Below, piece by piece: positions 1 to 10,555 of a stretch of DNA of 64,000 nt (position 1 is the first letter of the stretch; each line of letters opens with the position of its first letter). The DNA is taken from positions 62,001-126,000 of the forward strand of contig JAPDOI010000427.1 in NCBI GenBank assembly GCA_029168955.1, in the 5' to 3' direction. This DNA comes from Aplectana chamaeleonis (taxonomy: Eukaryota; Nematoda; Chromadorea; Rhabditida; Cosmocercidae). The notes beneath the pieces were generated by a model. It saw only the letters and a list, made by a program, of their open reading frames with translations, had not been told where the DNA came from and searched no databases. The position numbers were made by a program, and so were the translations under genes.

Positions 1-309
1 TTCGATTCTACAAAGCACCCAATCAATCAATGACGAGTGCGCCTGTGTGAAAATACAACGGCCAGATCGGCTCGCCACCCTACGCACAGGCGTATCGGAG
101 GCAGCGCGGGTTTGATCAATGGTTCAACGTGTGTGGTCCCGGTCAACTACCGGAGCTGTTTTGTGGTTTAGGTGTCACAATCGAAGCGATGCGACACGAT
201 GTCCTGTGGAAGACCGCTTCGCTCTAGTTCGGTCATCCATAGTGCAAAACAGCTCCTGTAGGTGACCTCGATCGTCGTTTTCTCCCGTGGGAGACCGCTG
301 CCAGTGTCG
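1..309. other. Unassigned sequence
   Basis: No convincing gene or element was recognised here. The longest open frame is about 68 codons and shows no known motif. The right edge runs into the outer end of an inverted repeat arm that starts near 310. Confidence 0.4.
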
Positions 310-592
310 GAGGGAACAAAATGCACGACCGTCAAATATATTGCGTCGTGTGCGACTGCACACCATGCTAGCACTTTACGCGCAATTATGCAAAAATCGC
401 TCCATCAGTTGAAATGAGAGGTTTGAGCAAAAAAGTTATGTTAATCAGCGGTATTTCGCCTGTAAAAGCATATCAGGCTGGTTGGGCGACATTTACAAGC
501 GTTTAGCTTATTTTGGAAGTGAAAACTCCCAGTGGAAGACAGGATAGTCGATCCTATTTCCCTACTCAACCGTTGATGAAGTTCATATTTCC
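310..592 (+). repeat. Left arm of a 2.8-kb inverted repeat
   Basis: This stretch reads, in reverse complement, as the segment at about 2883-3150. Shared landmarks include CCGTCAAATATATTG, CTGCACACCATGCT, TTTACAAGCGTTTAGCTT and CCCAGTGGAAGACAGGATAG. Similarity is roughly 80 percent by eye. The two arms enclose about 2.3 kb of unrelated repeats, so this may be a foldback transposon or two copies of one dispersed repeat in opposite orientation. No target duplication was found. Confidence 0.6.
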
Positions 593-689
593 GGCACTTT
601 ATACCTTCATAACATTTGATAAGCTTTTTGTTTTTATTGTAGTCCATGTTTTCACCAATCTTTCTTCATGGCGGATTTTTTCTACCTTC

Positions 690-1430
690 TTGTACTACTC
701 TGAGAGAATCCCCCGCGATCGTTCACGGATAGGACCCCCTCGATTTCTGGTAGGGGCCGAGAGGATACTAGCATGGGGCTATCGCGGAACGATCGCGAGA
801 ATCTGCCAGTCTCAAACCGAGAGCGTACCGCGTTCGTTCATCAATGCTCCCCCGATGCTCTATAGCGGAACCGCGAGGAATCTAGCTTGGGCCTATCATG
901 GAACGATCGCGAGATTCTACCAACTTCAACCTGAGGGCAAATAGTGTCTATAAATTGATGTATTCGGATTTTACATCGCGGAACCGCGATGAACCGAGCC
1001 CGGAACTATCGCAGGACGATCGCGAGATCCTGCCACCCTCCGCCCCTGATCGTACTGCATTCATGCCCTCTCGATGTTTCATCCGAGCGAGTGTTGCATA
1101 TCAGGTCAGCACGAAGCTATAAGGTATTGACTTGGACGTATTCCGTGCTGCTTTACAACTCTGCACATCATGAGAACGCGGAACCGGGGGGAAACAATCA
1201 CGGTACCATCGCGGATCGCGAATGCACCGGTACTAGCGCGGTAAACCTCTCAACGGTCGCGGTACCATCACGGTACGAGAACGAGAATGCCACCGGATGA
1301 GTCAATTGGGTAACTATCGCGGAACGAACGCGGATCGCGGGACTAGGGGGAGACGAACGCGGTACTATCGCGGATCACGGGAGCATCACGGTACTAGCGC
1401 GAAAGATTCTCTCAGAGTAGCAGTTACTAT
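690..1430. repeat. GC-rich degenerate short-motif array
   Basis: Many imperfect copies of motifs such as CGCGGAACGATCGCGAG, GCGGAACCGCGA and GGTACCATCGCGG occur here. Base composition is far more GC-rich than the neighbouring AT-rich DNA. Spacing is irregular, so it is not a clean tandem satellite. Open frames of up to 143 codons cross it, but they are explained by the stop-poor GC-rich motif and have no known domain. The array is similar in style, but not in unit, to that at 38270-38470. Confidence 0.5.
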
Positions 1431-1734
1431 TCAGAATACAACGAGCTTGCAAGACACTTTATTAGATTGCGTTATTACAAAATTTAGTCACCTATCTCTG
1501 AAAAATCAAAAAGTTATGCTAGACCTATCAGTGCGGGATTCCATATCAAATGATTGTGAGAGTTCAAAAGAATTACATTGGGTAAGCAAACTGACAAGCA
1601 TGGAAAATGAAAAGCTGGACGTGAATGTAGTTGATCAAGGCGCAGAGTAATTAAAACTAGAAGAAAATACAATCACTAAATACGAAACTGATTTACACGA
1701 TGGAAAAGTATGAAGAATAAAACATTTGTGAAAA
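1431..1734. other. AT-rich unassigned stretch
   Basis: No gene, terminal repeat or structured element was recognised. An open frame on the plus strand ends at 1650, but its upstream half is the GC-rich array and its tail has no recognisable motif. Confidence 0.35.
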
Positions 1735-2257
1735 GGGTTCCTTTGAAAAGTTATAGCGTTTTCCACTTGCGCCGATTGTTGGCTGAGCGTTAATTTATAT
1801 CAATGAAGGGGTTCAAGAAGCGTTTAACACGAATATCTCAGAATTAATTCAAAAGTTCAATGCCGGGATTATTCGGTGTGCTGAATGTGAATTTGATGTT
1901 TATTTGTCGATTTTCGGATTATTAAGGAATGTTTTGCCCCTCTGTAGCATGGCGCATACCCTAACCTACATTAAACCTCAGAATTTCGACAAACGGACCG
2001 AAGAATCGTGTTTAGTACCCTATATTACCCCTGCATACAAGTTTGGAGCAAAATCCGAAATTTTTTTTTCAAAACACCCAAAAATACGTGATGGGGTGGG
2101 TACCCTTACCCTGCCGCGAGGTTTTCGAAAACGCCCATAACTTTTTCCAGAGTGAGTCTAGGCAGCTGCGAAGGACATATTCGGACTCCACGTCCAAAAA
2201 TGGCTCTAGAAAAGTACATTTCATGACTAGAAGGATTCCCCTGGTTAGATCACTTGA
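1735..2257 (+). repeat. Fragment of a long-TIR repeat family
   Basis: This segment matches, in the same order and orientation, the right half of the element at 33930-35032. Shared landmarks are GTGCTGAA-x-GAATTTGATG, the stretch around CCTACATTAAACCTCA, GGGTACCCTTACC-TGCCGCGA, and TAGGCAGCTGCGA followed by CTAGAAAAGTACATTTCAT. Only one end of the element is present here. It has no coding capacity. Confidence 0.55.
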
Positions 2258-2550
2258 GTAGCTAGCAAGCTGCAGTATCTCATATTTCTTCTTCATACGC
2301 TTCCAAATTCCAAGAGTAAGCATCCACAATCGCGCGAAAATAAGAGCAGCATTATTTTTATTTTTGATATTGACTATAAATATTAGTAAAGCGCTACCAT
2401 TGCTCTCAATGATCGTGATATTGCCGGAAACACCTTGAATCTGTGTCATATTTTACAGTATAATTATCGCCAATCTTGTTTTAGTCGGAATAAGACAACA
2501 ATCTATTGAAATCGATCCCATATATGCATCAAATATGTTTACAGGCTATA
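2258..2550. other. Unassigned sequence
   Basis: No gene or structured repeat was recognised in this AT-rich interval. Confidence 0.3.
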
Positions 2551-2693
2551 AAACGGCGAAATTCACATGGTTCCTACGCGTGCTGGTGCGGAGCGCAGGT
2601 TAGAGACAGGGAGAGAGCGGTAGGCAGGCGGAGGCTGAGACATCGCGCTCGCCGCTCGCGCCTCGAATGATGTGAATTACGGCGTTTTATAGA
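2551..2693. mobile_element. Small MITE with 23-bp terminal inverted repeats
   Basis: The left end CTATAAAACGGCGAAATTCA is matched in reverse complement by the right end CTATAAAACGCCGTAATTCA, with an identical CAT beyond. The element is about 143 bp and noncoding. The target duplication is not clear, so the superfamily is open. Confidence 0.6.
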
Positions 2694-2882
2694 GGGTGGA
2701 TGCTTTAGCTGGCGACTGTAGCAAATGTGACTACATGTAAAAAAACGTAAAAAAACCGTCACAGAAAAGTTTGGTGCAAATAAGGTTGCCGAAACTCTGC
2801 AATCACCCTTGCCTTTTCAACCTTCTCAGATGTACAACTAAAAGTTACACAACAAAACGATTGACTCAAGGGGGAAATCTGA

Positions 2883-3150
2883 ACGTCATCAGCGGCTGTA
2901 TAGGGAAATAAGATCGACTATCCTGTCTTCCACTGGGAGTTTTCGCTTCTAAATCAAGCTAAACGCTTGTAAATGTCGGCGAACCAGTCTGTTGTGCTTA
3001 TACAGGCGAAAAAAACGCTGGTTAACGTAACCTTTCGCCCAACACCCATTTCAACGGATGGATTTTTGCATATTTGCGCGTAATGTGTGAGCATGGTGTG
3101 CAGTTGCACACGCCACAATATATTTGACGGCTGTGCATTTTGTTCCACCT
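2883..3150 (-). repeat. Right arm of the 310-3150 inverted repeat
   Basis: Reverse-complement partner of 310-592. The inner end carries the TCGACTATCCTGTCTTCCAC landmark and the outer end carries CACACGCCACAATATATTTG. See the left arm for the interpretation. Confidence 0.6.
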
Positions 3151-3159
3151 GTCTAAACG

Positions 3160-3375
3160 GCATGAGCCAGAAGAACTTAATGGCCAACCGGTTCGGACAC
3201 TCAAATCCTTCGTCGGACGCGGCGCGGTCGCGTCACGCTCGCATTGGGGCGCCATATTCCTCAGCTCCACTCGCCGCATTATGTCCGTACTCGGGTTTGT
3301 ACTTCATGAACGCGATTTTCACTTCTATCTGCGATGTTCAATTGGTCAATAGGTTCTTCTTAAACTACAATTGAT
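3160..3375 (+). repeat. Dispersed repeat R, copy 1
   Basis: This segment matches 10556-10805 in reverse complement at about 75-80 percent by eye. Shared landmarks are GGCCAACCG-TTCGGACACTC, TTCGTCGGACG, CGCATTGTGTCCGTACTCGG or its close variant, and GAGGACGA-GAATC. It is likely a fragment of a nonautonomous transposon; no coding signal was seen. Confidence 0.6.
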
Positions 3376-3407
3376 TAGAGGACGACGAATCACTACAGAA
3401 ACGCAGA

Positions 3408-3425
3408 CATCTTCTTCTTCTTTGC
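3408..3425 (-). repeat. GAA tail of LINE copy L1
   Basis: On the minus strand the LINE ends GTGGCTGCAAAGAAGAAGAA. The same terminal sequence closes copies L2, L3, L5 and L6, so a short GAA microsatellite is the 3' terminus of the family rather than a chance repeat. Confidence 0.75.
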
Positions 3426-3444
3426 AGCCACGTCGAGGGTACTG

Positions 3445-4101
3445 TCAAAGGTTGAGGAACTGGGCGACCAATAATGGATTCGTCCACAGGTCCATTGTGG
3501 TCAGCGTGGCTTGTCTCTCCGAACAATCAAACAAATGTGCCGTATCGTGGCCGTGGCATCCACAGTCTGGGCAAACGTCCGATTTGCTGCTGTCAATCTT
3601 GCTAACATATGCCATAGGCATAGTAGAGTGACCACAGTGCAACGATGCCAGGGTGCATCTGGCCCACCTTCCGAGTTGAGACTCGGATGTGCAGACCCGG
3701 GGCGGGACCACTCCCAGGATGGGATTTACCGCCGCCTTTTCCAGATGACACCGTACGAACTGTGTGTGCTCCTCGCGCAACAGACGGAGTCGTTCTTGCT
3801 GTGAATCGTGCCATCTTTGCAGATTGACTTTGCTTGGAGCATCGGCGAATGGCTTTCTGATGCGTCTCTCCCTGACGGGGTTCAGCACTCTCCATGAGGG
3901 GTTGTTGGGTTGCTTTATGATATTGATGAAAAATTTTTGGGCCTGAAGCTGACAGTGCTCTTTTACTAGTAATAATCGTGTCTCCGCATGCAAGTGCTCG
4001 ACTGGGGAACTTCTTGCACATCTGGTGGCTATACGAAGTGCGGCATTCTGTACACGCTGCATCTTAGTCCAGGAGGTTTCTGATACCAAGTGCTGCCACA
4101 C
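3445..4101 (-). pseudogene. LINE L1 RT thumb and C-terminal CCHC domain
   Basis: The 218-codon frame continues the RT after a frameshift near 4060. It contains QRVQNAALRIATRCARSSP, a conserved thumb-region block also present in L2, L3 and L5, and a C-terminal zinc-knuckle-like CPDCGCHGHDTAHLFDC (C-x2-C-x8-H-x4-C). The frame ends in VAQFLNL, shared with L3. The stop lies about 35 bp before the GAA tail. A C-terminal CCHC after the RT is typical of several non-LTR clades and probably binds nucleic acid; that role is inferred. Confidence 0.8.
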
Positions 4102-5769
4102 CGGTGCAGCGTACTCCAGAGCGGGCTGAAGTATGCCTTGTATGTCGTGATAATAGTTTCCTTGCTACTGCCCCATGATGTACCGCCCAGGGCTTTGAGC
4201 ATATTAGACTTCGCTTTAACGACAGCCTGCTTCTGCTCGGTGTTCTTATGAAACTTGAGCGATGCATCGAGCACCAGACCGAGCAGTTTGGGAACGCGAG
4301 AAGCAGGTAATCGATCTCCGTCCCACTCGACATGCGGGTGAGCGCTGTGCTCCGATGGATCCGTTGTTAGTACGGATACCGACGATTTGGATGCAGATAT
4401 CTTTAGCATTTTGCGATCAAAAAAGCTTTTCAGTGTGACCAGGTACTCATTGATCTTGGAGGCGGCCACATGTATATCCCGATCCCGACACATTATTGTC
4501 ATGTCATCGGCATAGGCGACCACCTTGATACCCTGGGGAGGAGCGGGCATGTCTTCGAGGTACAGACTGAAGAGGGCAGGCGATAAAACGCCGCCCTGCG
4601 GAACTCCAGCTGCAATAGGAATACTATTGGAGACATGGTTCTGGAACATAACTCTGGCTCGTCTGCCCTTGATGAATGCCGATATCCAGCATTTCTGCCA
4701 CGGCGGTATTGATGATTCAAGTAAGTTGCTTGACAGAACTCCATGGTTTACTGTGTCGAATACCTTGGTGAGATCTAAGGCAACAGCCACAATTCTCTGT
4801 AGCTTCTGGGCATTGAACCCATCGATGGCAAAGCTTGTAATTTCCAGCAGAGCTGTCGTATTGGAATGCAGCTTTCTGAATCCATGCTGATTCACTTGCT
4901 TCTCATTGTGCTCCGCCAAGTCCTTTACGATCAGTTTTTCGGCTACTTTCCCGAACGTGGACAGCAAGCTAATAGGTCTCTATCCCTTGACTGAAGCCTG
5001 AGGTTTCCCCGGCTTGGGCAGCGGCACAACGTTAGCTGTCTCCCAGTTCTGTGGGATGGTGCACGATCTGAACGAGGTATTGATCAAATCAGTGAGAAAC
5101 GGAAGGATTCCATTCGGTATCTTCTTCAAGACAGCAGGACATATCCCGTCTGGACCAACCGCTTTTGAATTCCGCATATCCTTTATAAATTTCCCAACTT
5201 GCGTCGCAGTGAACGCTTCGGCCGTGCTCATAAGCAGGAGGCGGCACAGCTCTCGTACAGTCACTCTATTCTGCGGACCACGCTTTGCACTGGTAACGAA
5301 AAAACTTCTCCCGAGCGCATAAGCGGTTTCTTTTCCTGATTTGAATACACCGTTGTCTAATTCGATTGTAGAGACGGTAGCAGGCAAGATTTTACCCGAG
5401 AACTTCGGTAATACCTTCCAAGTAGCTGCACTGTCCGTCTTGAAATCCAACTGCCCGGCGAACTTTTCCCACTCTTCTTTCTTGTGCCTGTCTAAATCCT
5501 GTCTGATCTCATCGTCAAATTCAGCAACGATGGGGTCCAGATGGTTGACCGCTCTCCTGGCATCTATTATCCTGATCTTATCGCGGATCTCCCTTGTGAC
5601 ATTTGGATAGAAAGTCTTGACGCGGCCGACAGGAATAGCCGCTTTCATGGCTCTGCGGATCGCGTCAGATAAATGGCACTCTTTCTGGTGCACGTCGCCA
5701 ATCCAAGGGTAATTTGCCTACAGGCGAAGCGCAACTTCACTGAACAAGCTCCAGTCTGCTCGGCCTAAA
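4029..5769 (-). pseudogene. LINE L1 reverse transcriptase
   Basis: Two frames in the same register (5693-4980 and 4967-4029) are separated by a stop just before RPISLL. Together they show a linker IPVGRVKTFYPNV, RT motifs NSKAVGPDGICP, the palm block ALDLTKVFDTVNHGVL, GVPQGGVLSPALFSLYL and the catalytic box AYADDMTIM. The enzyme would make cDNA by target-primed reverse transcription. The YADD box is intact, but the stop and the downstream frameshift make this copy non-functional. The linker begins at the right-hand TTAA of the MITE (5770-5773). Confidence 0.85.
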
Positions 5770-5773
5770 TTAA

Positions 5774-6220
5774 AGGCAGTGTTCACGATGAATTTCACCT
5801 CCAATATCTCCAACGCTTACGGAAGGTCTGGTGACCTATATAGCGAGGCATTCTTAAAGAAGACACGAAAGACGCGTTTTTGAGCAAAAATAGGCCCTCT
5901 CTTGTTTACGTTGATATTTGAGCGTGGAGGAATTGACCGCTAGAAGGATGATACCTATCAGTGCAATGAAGCGATCAGCTCACTTATCAGTACTTCCTTG
6001 ACTTGATCATTCCTGTAATCTGATCCTTCATTTGTTCATTCCGAGGGGCAGATCTGGGGCACCAGGCGTGTCTGGGGCACCAAAACGCTTGTTTGCAGCC
6101 GTTATTTTGCCACTCCTGGCTCGTTTTCTACCGTTCATTCGACACTGTGAACCTAGAATCCTTCCCGCCTATCATTTCACTGTGGGAAGTCAACGAGGAT
6201 GATCATCGTGAACACTGCCT
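5774..6220. mobile_element. MITE with TTAA target duplication inside LINE L1
   Basis: Flanked by TTAA at 5770-5773 and 6221-6224. The ends are inverted copies: AGGCAGTGTTCACGATGA on the left and its reverse complement on the right. Removing the element and one TTAA restores a continuous LINE frame, RSYLNLGRADWSLFSE, which aligns with the equivalent region of copy L4. There is no coding capacity. TTAA suggests piggyBac-like mobilisation, but because TTAA contains TA a Tc1/mariner-type TA duplication fits equally well. Confidence 0.8.
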
Positions 6221-6224
6221 TTAA

Positions 6225-6619
6225 GATAAGAACGTTGACGAACACCAGAATAGGGAGCGAGAGAGTTGGAGAGATCGCTATGGATAAAGACGGGAACATG
6301 GTCACTTGGCAAAGTGGTTGAGGTGGACCATGAGCAATAGTTAGAGAGATTGGACGAGACAAGAAAAATGTCTGGGCTGCAAGATCGACCGTTGGTGGGG
6401 AGGCGAGTGGGCTGACCATCGTTTAAGATGAGCAGGTCACACTCCTCTGCCTATTCTTCGACGTCTTTTCCTCTAACGTGAGAATCAAGTGACGAGCAAA
6501 AGGTGTGAGCATTAATATCGCCCGCGAATACAACTGAGGATGAGAGGGAGCAGTCGTTTAGCTGCTTAAGTAGAGGAACAGGATCTTAAAATGGGGGGCA
6601 TGAGGTAAAGGGTGGAATA
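6225..6619 (-). pseudogene. LINE L1 endonuclease, C-terminal half
   Basis: Minus-strand reading gives PPFTSCPPF, then VVFAGDINAHTF (the Asp-Asn motif of APE endonucleases), then SPDIFLVSSNLSN and the His-containing SDHVPVF. These are the closing catalytic motifs of an EEP-type endonuclease that nicks the target. The stretch carries at least two stops or frameshifts. It continues the N-terminal half at 8058-8429, from which it is separated by the Helitron-like insertion. Confidence 0.75.
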
Positions 6620-8057
6620 TCCTACTATATATATTTTGGTAAATTTGTGTGTGCGTGTGTGTGTTTATGTATGTGTGCGTTTCTCTGTGTGTTTGTTTGA
6701 CCGTTTATTCGGCTTGACTTTCAAGACGGGCTACCTTACGGGTACGGGCTCAAGAGCGCGCAGAACGCCGTAGAAAGTGTGTGGGACCCAAGTGGAAGTG
6801 CGTAGGACGCCGTAGAAAGTGTGCGGGACCCAAGGTAGGGTGCGCCGGACGCCGAAAAAAGTGTGTGGGACCCAAGTGGAAGTGCGTAGGCCGCCGTAGA
6901 AATGTGCGGGACCCAAGGTAGAATGCGCCGGACGCCGTAGAAAGTGTGCGGGACCTTAGGTAGAGGGCGCCGGACGACGTATAAAGTGTGCGGGACCCAA
7001 GGTAGAGTGCGCCGGACGCCATAGAAAGTGTGCGGGATCAAAGTGGGAGTGCGCAGGACGCCGAAGAAAGTGTGCGGGACCCAAGTGGAAGTGCGTAGGA
7101 CGCGGTAGAAAGTGTGCGGGACCCAAGTGGGAGTGCGCAAGACGCCGAAGAATGTGTGCGGGACCGAAGTGGGAGTGCGCAGGCCGCCGAAAAAAGTGTG
7201 CGGGACCCAAGTGGGAGTGCGCAGGACGCCGAAGAAAGTGTGCGGGACCCAAGTGGAAGTGCGTAGGACGCCGTAGAAATGTGCGGGACCCAAGTGGAAG
7301 TGAGTAGGACGCCGTAGAAAGTGTGCGGGACCCAAGTGGGAGTGCAGAGGACGCCGAAAAAGTGTGCGGGACCCAAGGTAGAGTGCGCCGGACGCCGTAG
7401 AAAGTGTGCGGGACCGAAGTGGGTTAGCGCAGAGCTTCAAAATCGTTTTGTGCATCTATAAGAGAGTGTATACCACCCCCTTTCTTCACGTCCTCCCCTT
7501 AACCACTCATTTCAACTGCTTAGCTGTTTATATGCACCAACCTTTCTATATCGGGTTTATATACGATGGAAATGTGAGTTAATCAAAATATGCATCCAGA
7601 AAACACAAACATCATTATACTTCATTTGGCAATAAAGGTAGCAGGGTGTCGGTTGGTCATGGAGGCGTTTACTAAATCTCAAACAGCGGTTGTCTTTATC
7701 TTTACAGAATTGAATATAAATGAACTACCACTTTAGGACCTCTTAAAGCTAGGTAAGGGTCGGTGTACAACTGCATAAGAAAGGAGGTTAGCAGGGTTTG
7801 CATGGTTTGAAATAGTTTGTAATTTCTGATTCCTCGAGCGTTTTCGTCGAAACCAGCTCACGTGCTGGCGCAACCGTACTCCAGCAACAGAGGCCGGCGA
7901 TGGCCGGCAAGCGTGAGAACTTCGAACGCCATCTCACATAGAATTAGCGGAGTTCGATTCATTCGCCTTATACTTAAGATGCCGGCGAAGCCGGCAAATG
8001 GGCCGGCGTAGCCGGACCCCAGCGGCAGAGGCCGGCGTCAGCCGGCGACGCCGCTGG
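6620..8057 (+). mobile_element. Nonautonomous Helitron-like element carrying a 42-bp satellite
   Basis: The left end TCCTACTATATATATTTTGG follows an A. The right end has a small hairpin (CGGCGTC / GACGCCG) followed by CTGG and then a T, matching Helitron rules: 5' TC, 3' hairpin plus CTRR, insertion between A and T, no terminal inverted repeats. Inside are a GT-rich block (6648-6705), a 42-bp tandem array and a GCCGGC-rich 3' region. It has no Rep/helicase gene. It interrupts the endonuclease of LINE L1. A 2-bp duplication at the junction cannot be excluded, so Helitron is the best but not the only reading. Confidence 0.55.
6765..7420 (+). repeat. 42-bp satellite array 1 (dimer of related 21-bp halves)
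   Basis: About 15 copies of a 42-bp unit. Each unit is two 21-bp halves that begin GTGTGCGGGACCCAAGTGG and GTGCGTAGGACGCCGTAG. The unit length is a multiple of three, so long spurious open frames run through it on the minus strand. The sequence is clearly related to the array at 53688-55640, which has the same 42-bp period and the same half-unit starts. Confidence 0.9.
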
Positions 8058-8790
8058 TATGTATATATTGAAAAGAGAAAGGGGTGTTTTAAGAGGGAGA
8101 TGGATTGGAAGGTACTCGAGAGTACCATCCGTGGGGGTGTTGGGTATGAGGTGGGAGGGGAGAGAAGATAAAATGAAAGTTGAAACTCCTCCGCCAAGAG
8201 CTGACCTTGGAGCATGGAAGGAAGTATAGCCCGGGATATTAGGATGAGGACGGGTAGGGGATGGAGAGAGCTTTGTTTCTTGAACCATGATCACGTCTGG
8301 ATGATAAGTACGAGCGAAGAGAGAGTTCAGAAAGTTTGGCACGAAGGCCGTTGAGATTGATATGTACAATGGAAAGGGGGCGATATGAGGAAGAGGAATC
8401 AGAGTTGGTAGGTGAAGAGCATAGAACACAGCGAAAAGCAGAGTTATGATGCTTCACAGAACTGAGACCCGAACAAGAAAAGTGCATCCACCTTTGGCAT
8501 CCAAAGCATTGGACGCTGGTCTCATTCCAAGTGACATTTCTGTCGCATGTGGCACATAGGTACTTCTTCTTCTTCTTCTGAGCGGGTCCAGGATTCCTTT
8601 CCACGCCGGCCCTTAGCAGGAGAATCCGAAGGAGAGACGCGGCCGGCCAGCACCTCTCCCATGACCAAAACCCTCTTCGTGGAGGGGGTGACGTCGGTTT
8701 GCATGGAGGTGATCTTCTTTCCTCCGAACTGCCACGGCGTGAACTTACGACATCTCGGCAGCGCAGACATCTTCATTCAGTACATAAAAT
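8058..8790 (-). pseudogene. LINE L1 N-terminus: 2A-like peptide, PHD-like finger, endonuclease N-half
   Basis: One minus frame reads LLRILLLRAGVERNPGP (8584-8634), a class of ribosome-skipping 2A sequence, then a cysteine-histidine finger starting YLCATCDRNVTW and containing CFGCQRWMHFSCSGL, then VHINLNGLRAKLSEL, the first endonuclease motif. A neighbouring frame carries MVQETKLSP (catalytic Glu) and GGGVSTFILSSLPSHL. Frameshifts separate these pieces. The 2A would separate a short leader from the enzyme during translation. That function is inferred from the NPGP motif and its conservation in copies L3 and L4. Confidence 0.75.
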
Positions 8791-9459
8791 GTCCACTTCT
8801 ACGATACTTTCCATTGGATTTTTTTGCTATTTTTTAGGATTGTAAGTTTTCAAGCGCCTGTTTTTTCTCATTAGATACCTACCGAAAAATCTTCTAGCGA
8901 TTATTAATTTTGAATCGCCAACCTTACGGTGTCGCTGGCACTTTTAAATTGTACTCACTCCACACAACTTCAATACGATTATCCCTCTCACAGTTACATA
9001 TAGTACACAACAACCCTCCTCATCTCACTAGTACGCGTTTTCTATCCAGGGTTCCATTTTCTAGGTCATTCGACTATCTGCGGTCCTCGAGCATCTCAAG
9101 AAAAGAAATGATTACGAACGATACGGTCGTTCGTAATGAACTTTACCTCTATTCGAAGCACTTCTATGATTGTTTCCCAATCTTATTTTGTGGCTGCTGC
9201 AAATCTTCTTGGCAAAATGCAACTTTTGGTGACGTTCAAAACGCCGGACCATTGGCTATGATGGGAATATGGTAGTTTGATCAGCATCGAATCTAACTGG
9301 GAACATTCTTGTATTGGTATTTGATATCCTTAAGATGAATTCAAGGCCCACTTATCCATATTTTGAAGGTCTTAGTGAATTACACCAGCAAAATAGTACT
9401 ATGTTCTATATCTGTTGTAAGATAAAGTAAGCTTCAGAATATCGAGAAACGGGTATGTA
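8791..9459. other. Unassigned sequence
   Basis: No gene was recognised. A short perfect inverted repeat, ATTACGAACGA / TCGTTCGTAAT, lies at about 9110-9137. Open frames of up to 121 codons have no recognisable motif. Confidence 0.3.
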
Positions 9460-9697
9460 CAGTTGACCGCAATGCTAAAAGGACATGGTGCGGTTGCGGA
9501 CTCGCACTAAAACTACGGTAGAAACTGGCACTTTGCCAGATTTCGTGATCGATCGGCGCCAACCGTCGTCTCTCTGCTCACGAGAATATCACCTGTGGCG
9601 CCGATCGATGACGAAATCTGGCAAAGTGCCCGATTCTACCGTAGTTTTAGGGCGAGTCTGCAACCGCAGCCTGTCATTTTAACATTGCGGTCAACTG
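9460..9697. mobile_element. Foldback MITE with TA target duplication
   Basis: The element is an almost complete palindrome of 238 bp flanked by TA. Arms of about 110 bp start CAGTTGACCGCAATG and share CTACGGTAG, GCACTTTGCCAGATTTCGT and TCGATCGGCGCCA with their reverse complements. The central loop is about 25 bp. The ends and TA fit Tc1/mariner-type mobilisation. A half copy lies at 11585-11678. Confidence 0.8.
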
Positions 9698-10555
9698 TAG
9701 ATATGTTTCGAGTAAAATCCGCAATAACATTCCTAACGCCCCAAAAATTGCCTGATGAATAAATATAGCCTAGCTCTCTCAGGGGGGGACTAGGCTTTAC
9801 CTTATTTATTTATATATTTATTAAATACGTTGCTTAAGGTACACGCAACAGAAAAATAAAGATGCCCAGGACATGAGTTGAAATACATGAAAAATCGAGT
9901 ACATATTGGCATCACACTTCTAGAAGCTAAATAGCTTCTTACCGGCAAGGCGTTTGAATTTCGACAGAACAGATGGAATAGGCAAAGGTGTGATATCAAG
10001 GTTAAGAGAAATGAAGATGAATCCTGCTCTGCAAGTGAATGAGAAGGCTCACGTGTTGCCTTTTGGAGCTGCATATGATATTTTCAGTGTGCCTCCCCTG
10101 GTCCTAGAGGGATTTAGTTTGAAGAATTTCGAAATATTTGTTTTCATAATGCCAGTATTTTGAAAACCGTGCAGGCATCACTGAGCTGTCGGCGAGATTC
10201 CAAGAAATAGAGTTTTAGTTCTCTATTTCTAGTCTCTGCGTTCGGTATTCTGCTGTGCGGCACGATTTTCGATGTAATACATATTGTACGTGTAAAGTTA
10301 TTTTGCACTTTTTCCAGTTGCAAAATCTTATCTTATCTTTTCGATTAACTGAAACCCCTTCTTATCCCTTCTCGAAGTTTTCTTCGGGAACTAAAAAGCA
10401 TCTATTTGGAAACAGTAATAATCGCTAAAAGGCTGCTCGGTAATTGTCTGGTAAAAAAACAGGCGCTGCAAAACTTACACTCCTAGAAATTAGCAGAAAA
10501 AAGCCAATGGAAATCATGGTAGAAGCGGACAATTTCACGTGTCTGCCTTTTTTTG
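9698..10555. other. Unassigned sequence
   Basis: No gene or element could be assigned. A short hairpin, GAAATAGAG / CTCTATTTC, lies near 10205-10230. Open frames of 69-90 codons on both strands around 9802-10163 overlap each other and carry no known domain. Confidence 0.3.

Larger units (their letters stand above)
3410..8790 (-). mobile_element. Near full-length 2A-bearing LINE (copy L1), split by a MITE and a Helitron-like element
   Basis: Read on the minus strand this is one APE-type LINE: 2A-like peptide, PHD-like zinc finger, endonuclease (8790-8058, then 6619-6225), RT (5769-4029), C-terminal thumb with a CCHC motif (4101-3445) and a GAA tail (3425-3408). It is interrupted by a TTAA MITE at 5774-6220 and by a Helitron-like element at 6620-8057. 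Removing the MITE with one TTAA joins endonuclease to linker in frame. The copy is dead: it has an in-frame stop near 4980, a frameshift near 4060 and others in the endonuclease. The RT resembles the Jockey/CR1 group, but the clade was not fixed. Confidence 0.85.

Noticed and set aside
6736..7455. 239-codon minus frame with 14-residue repeats in array 1
   Set aside because: The 42-bp unit is a multiple of three, so open frames are expected; several frames are open at once and the array lies inside a transposon.
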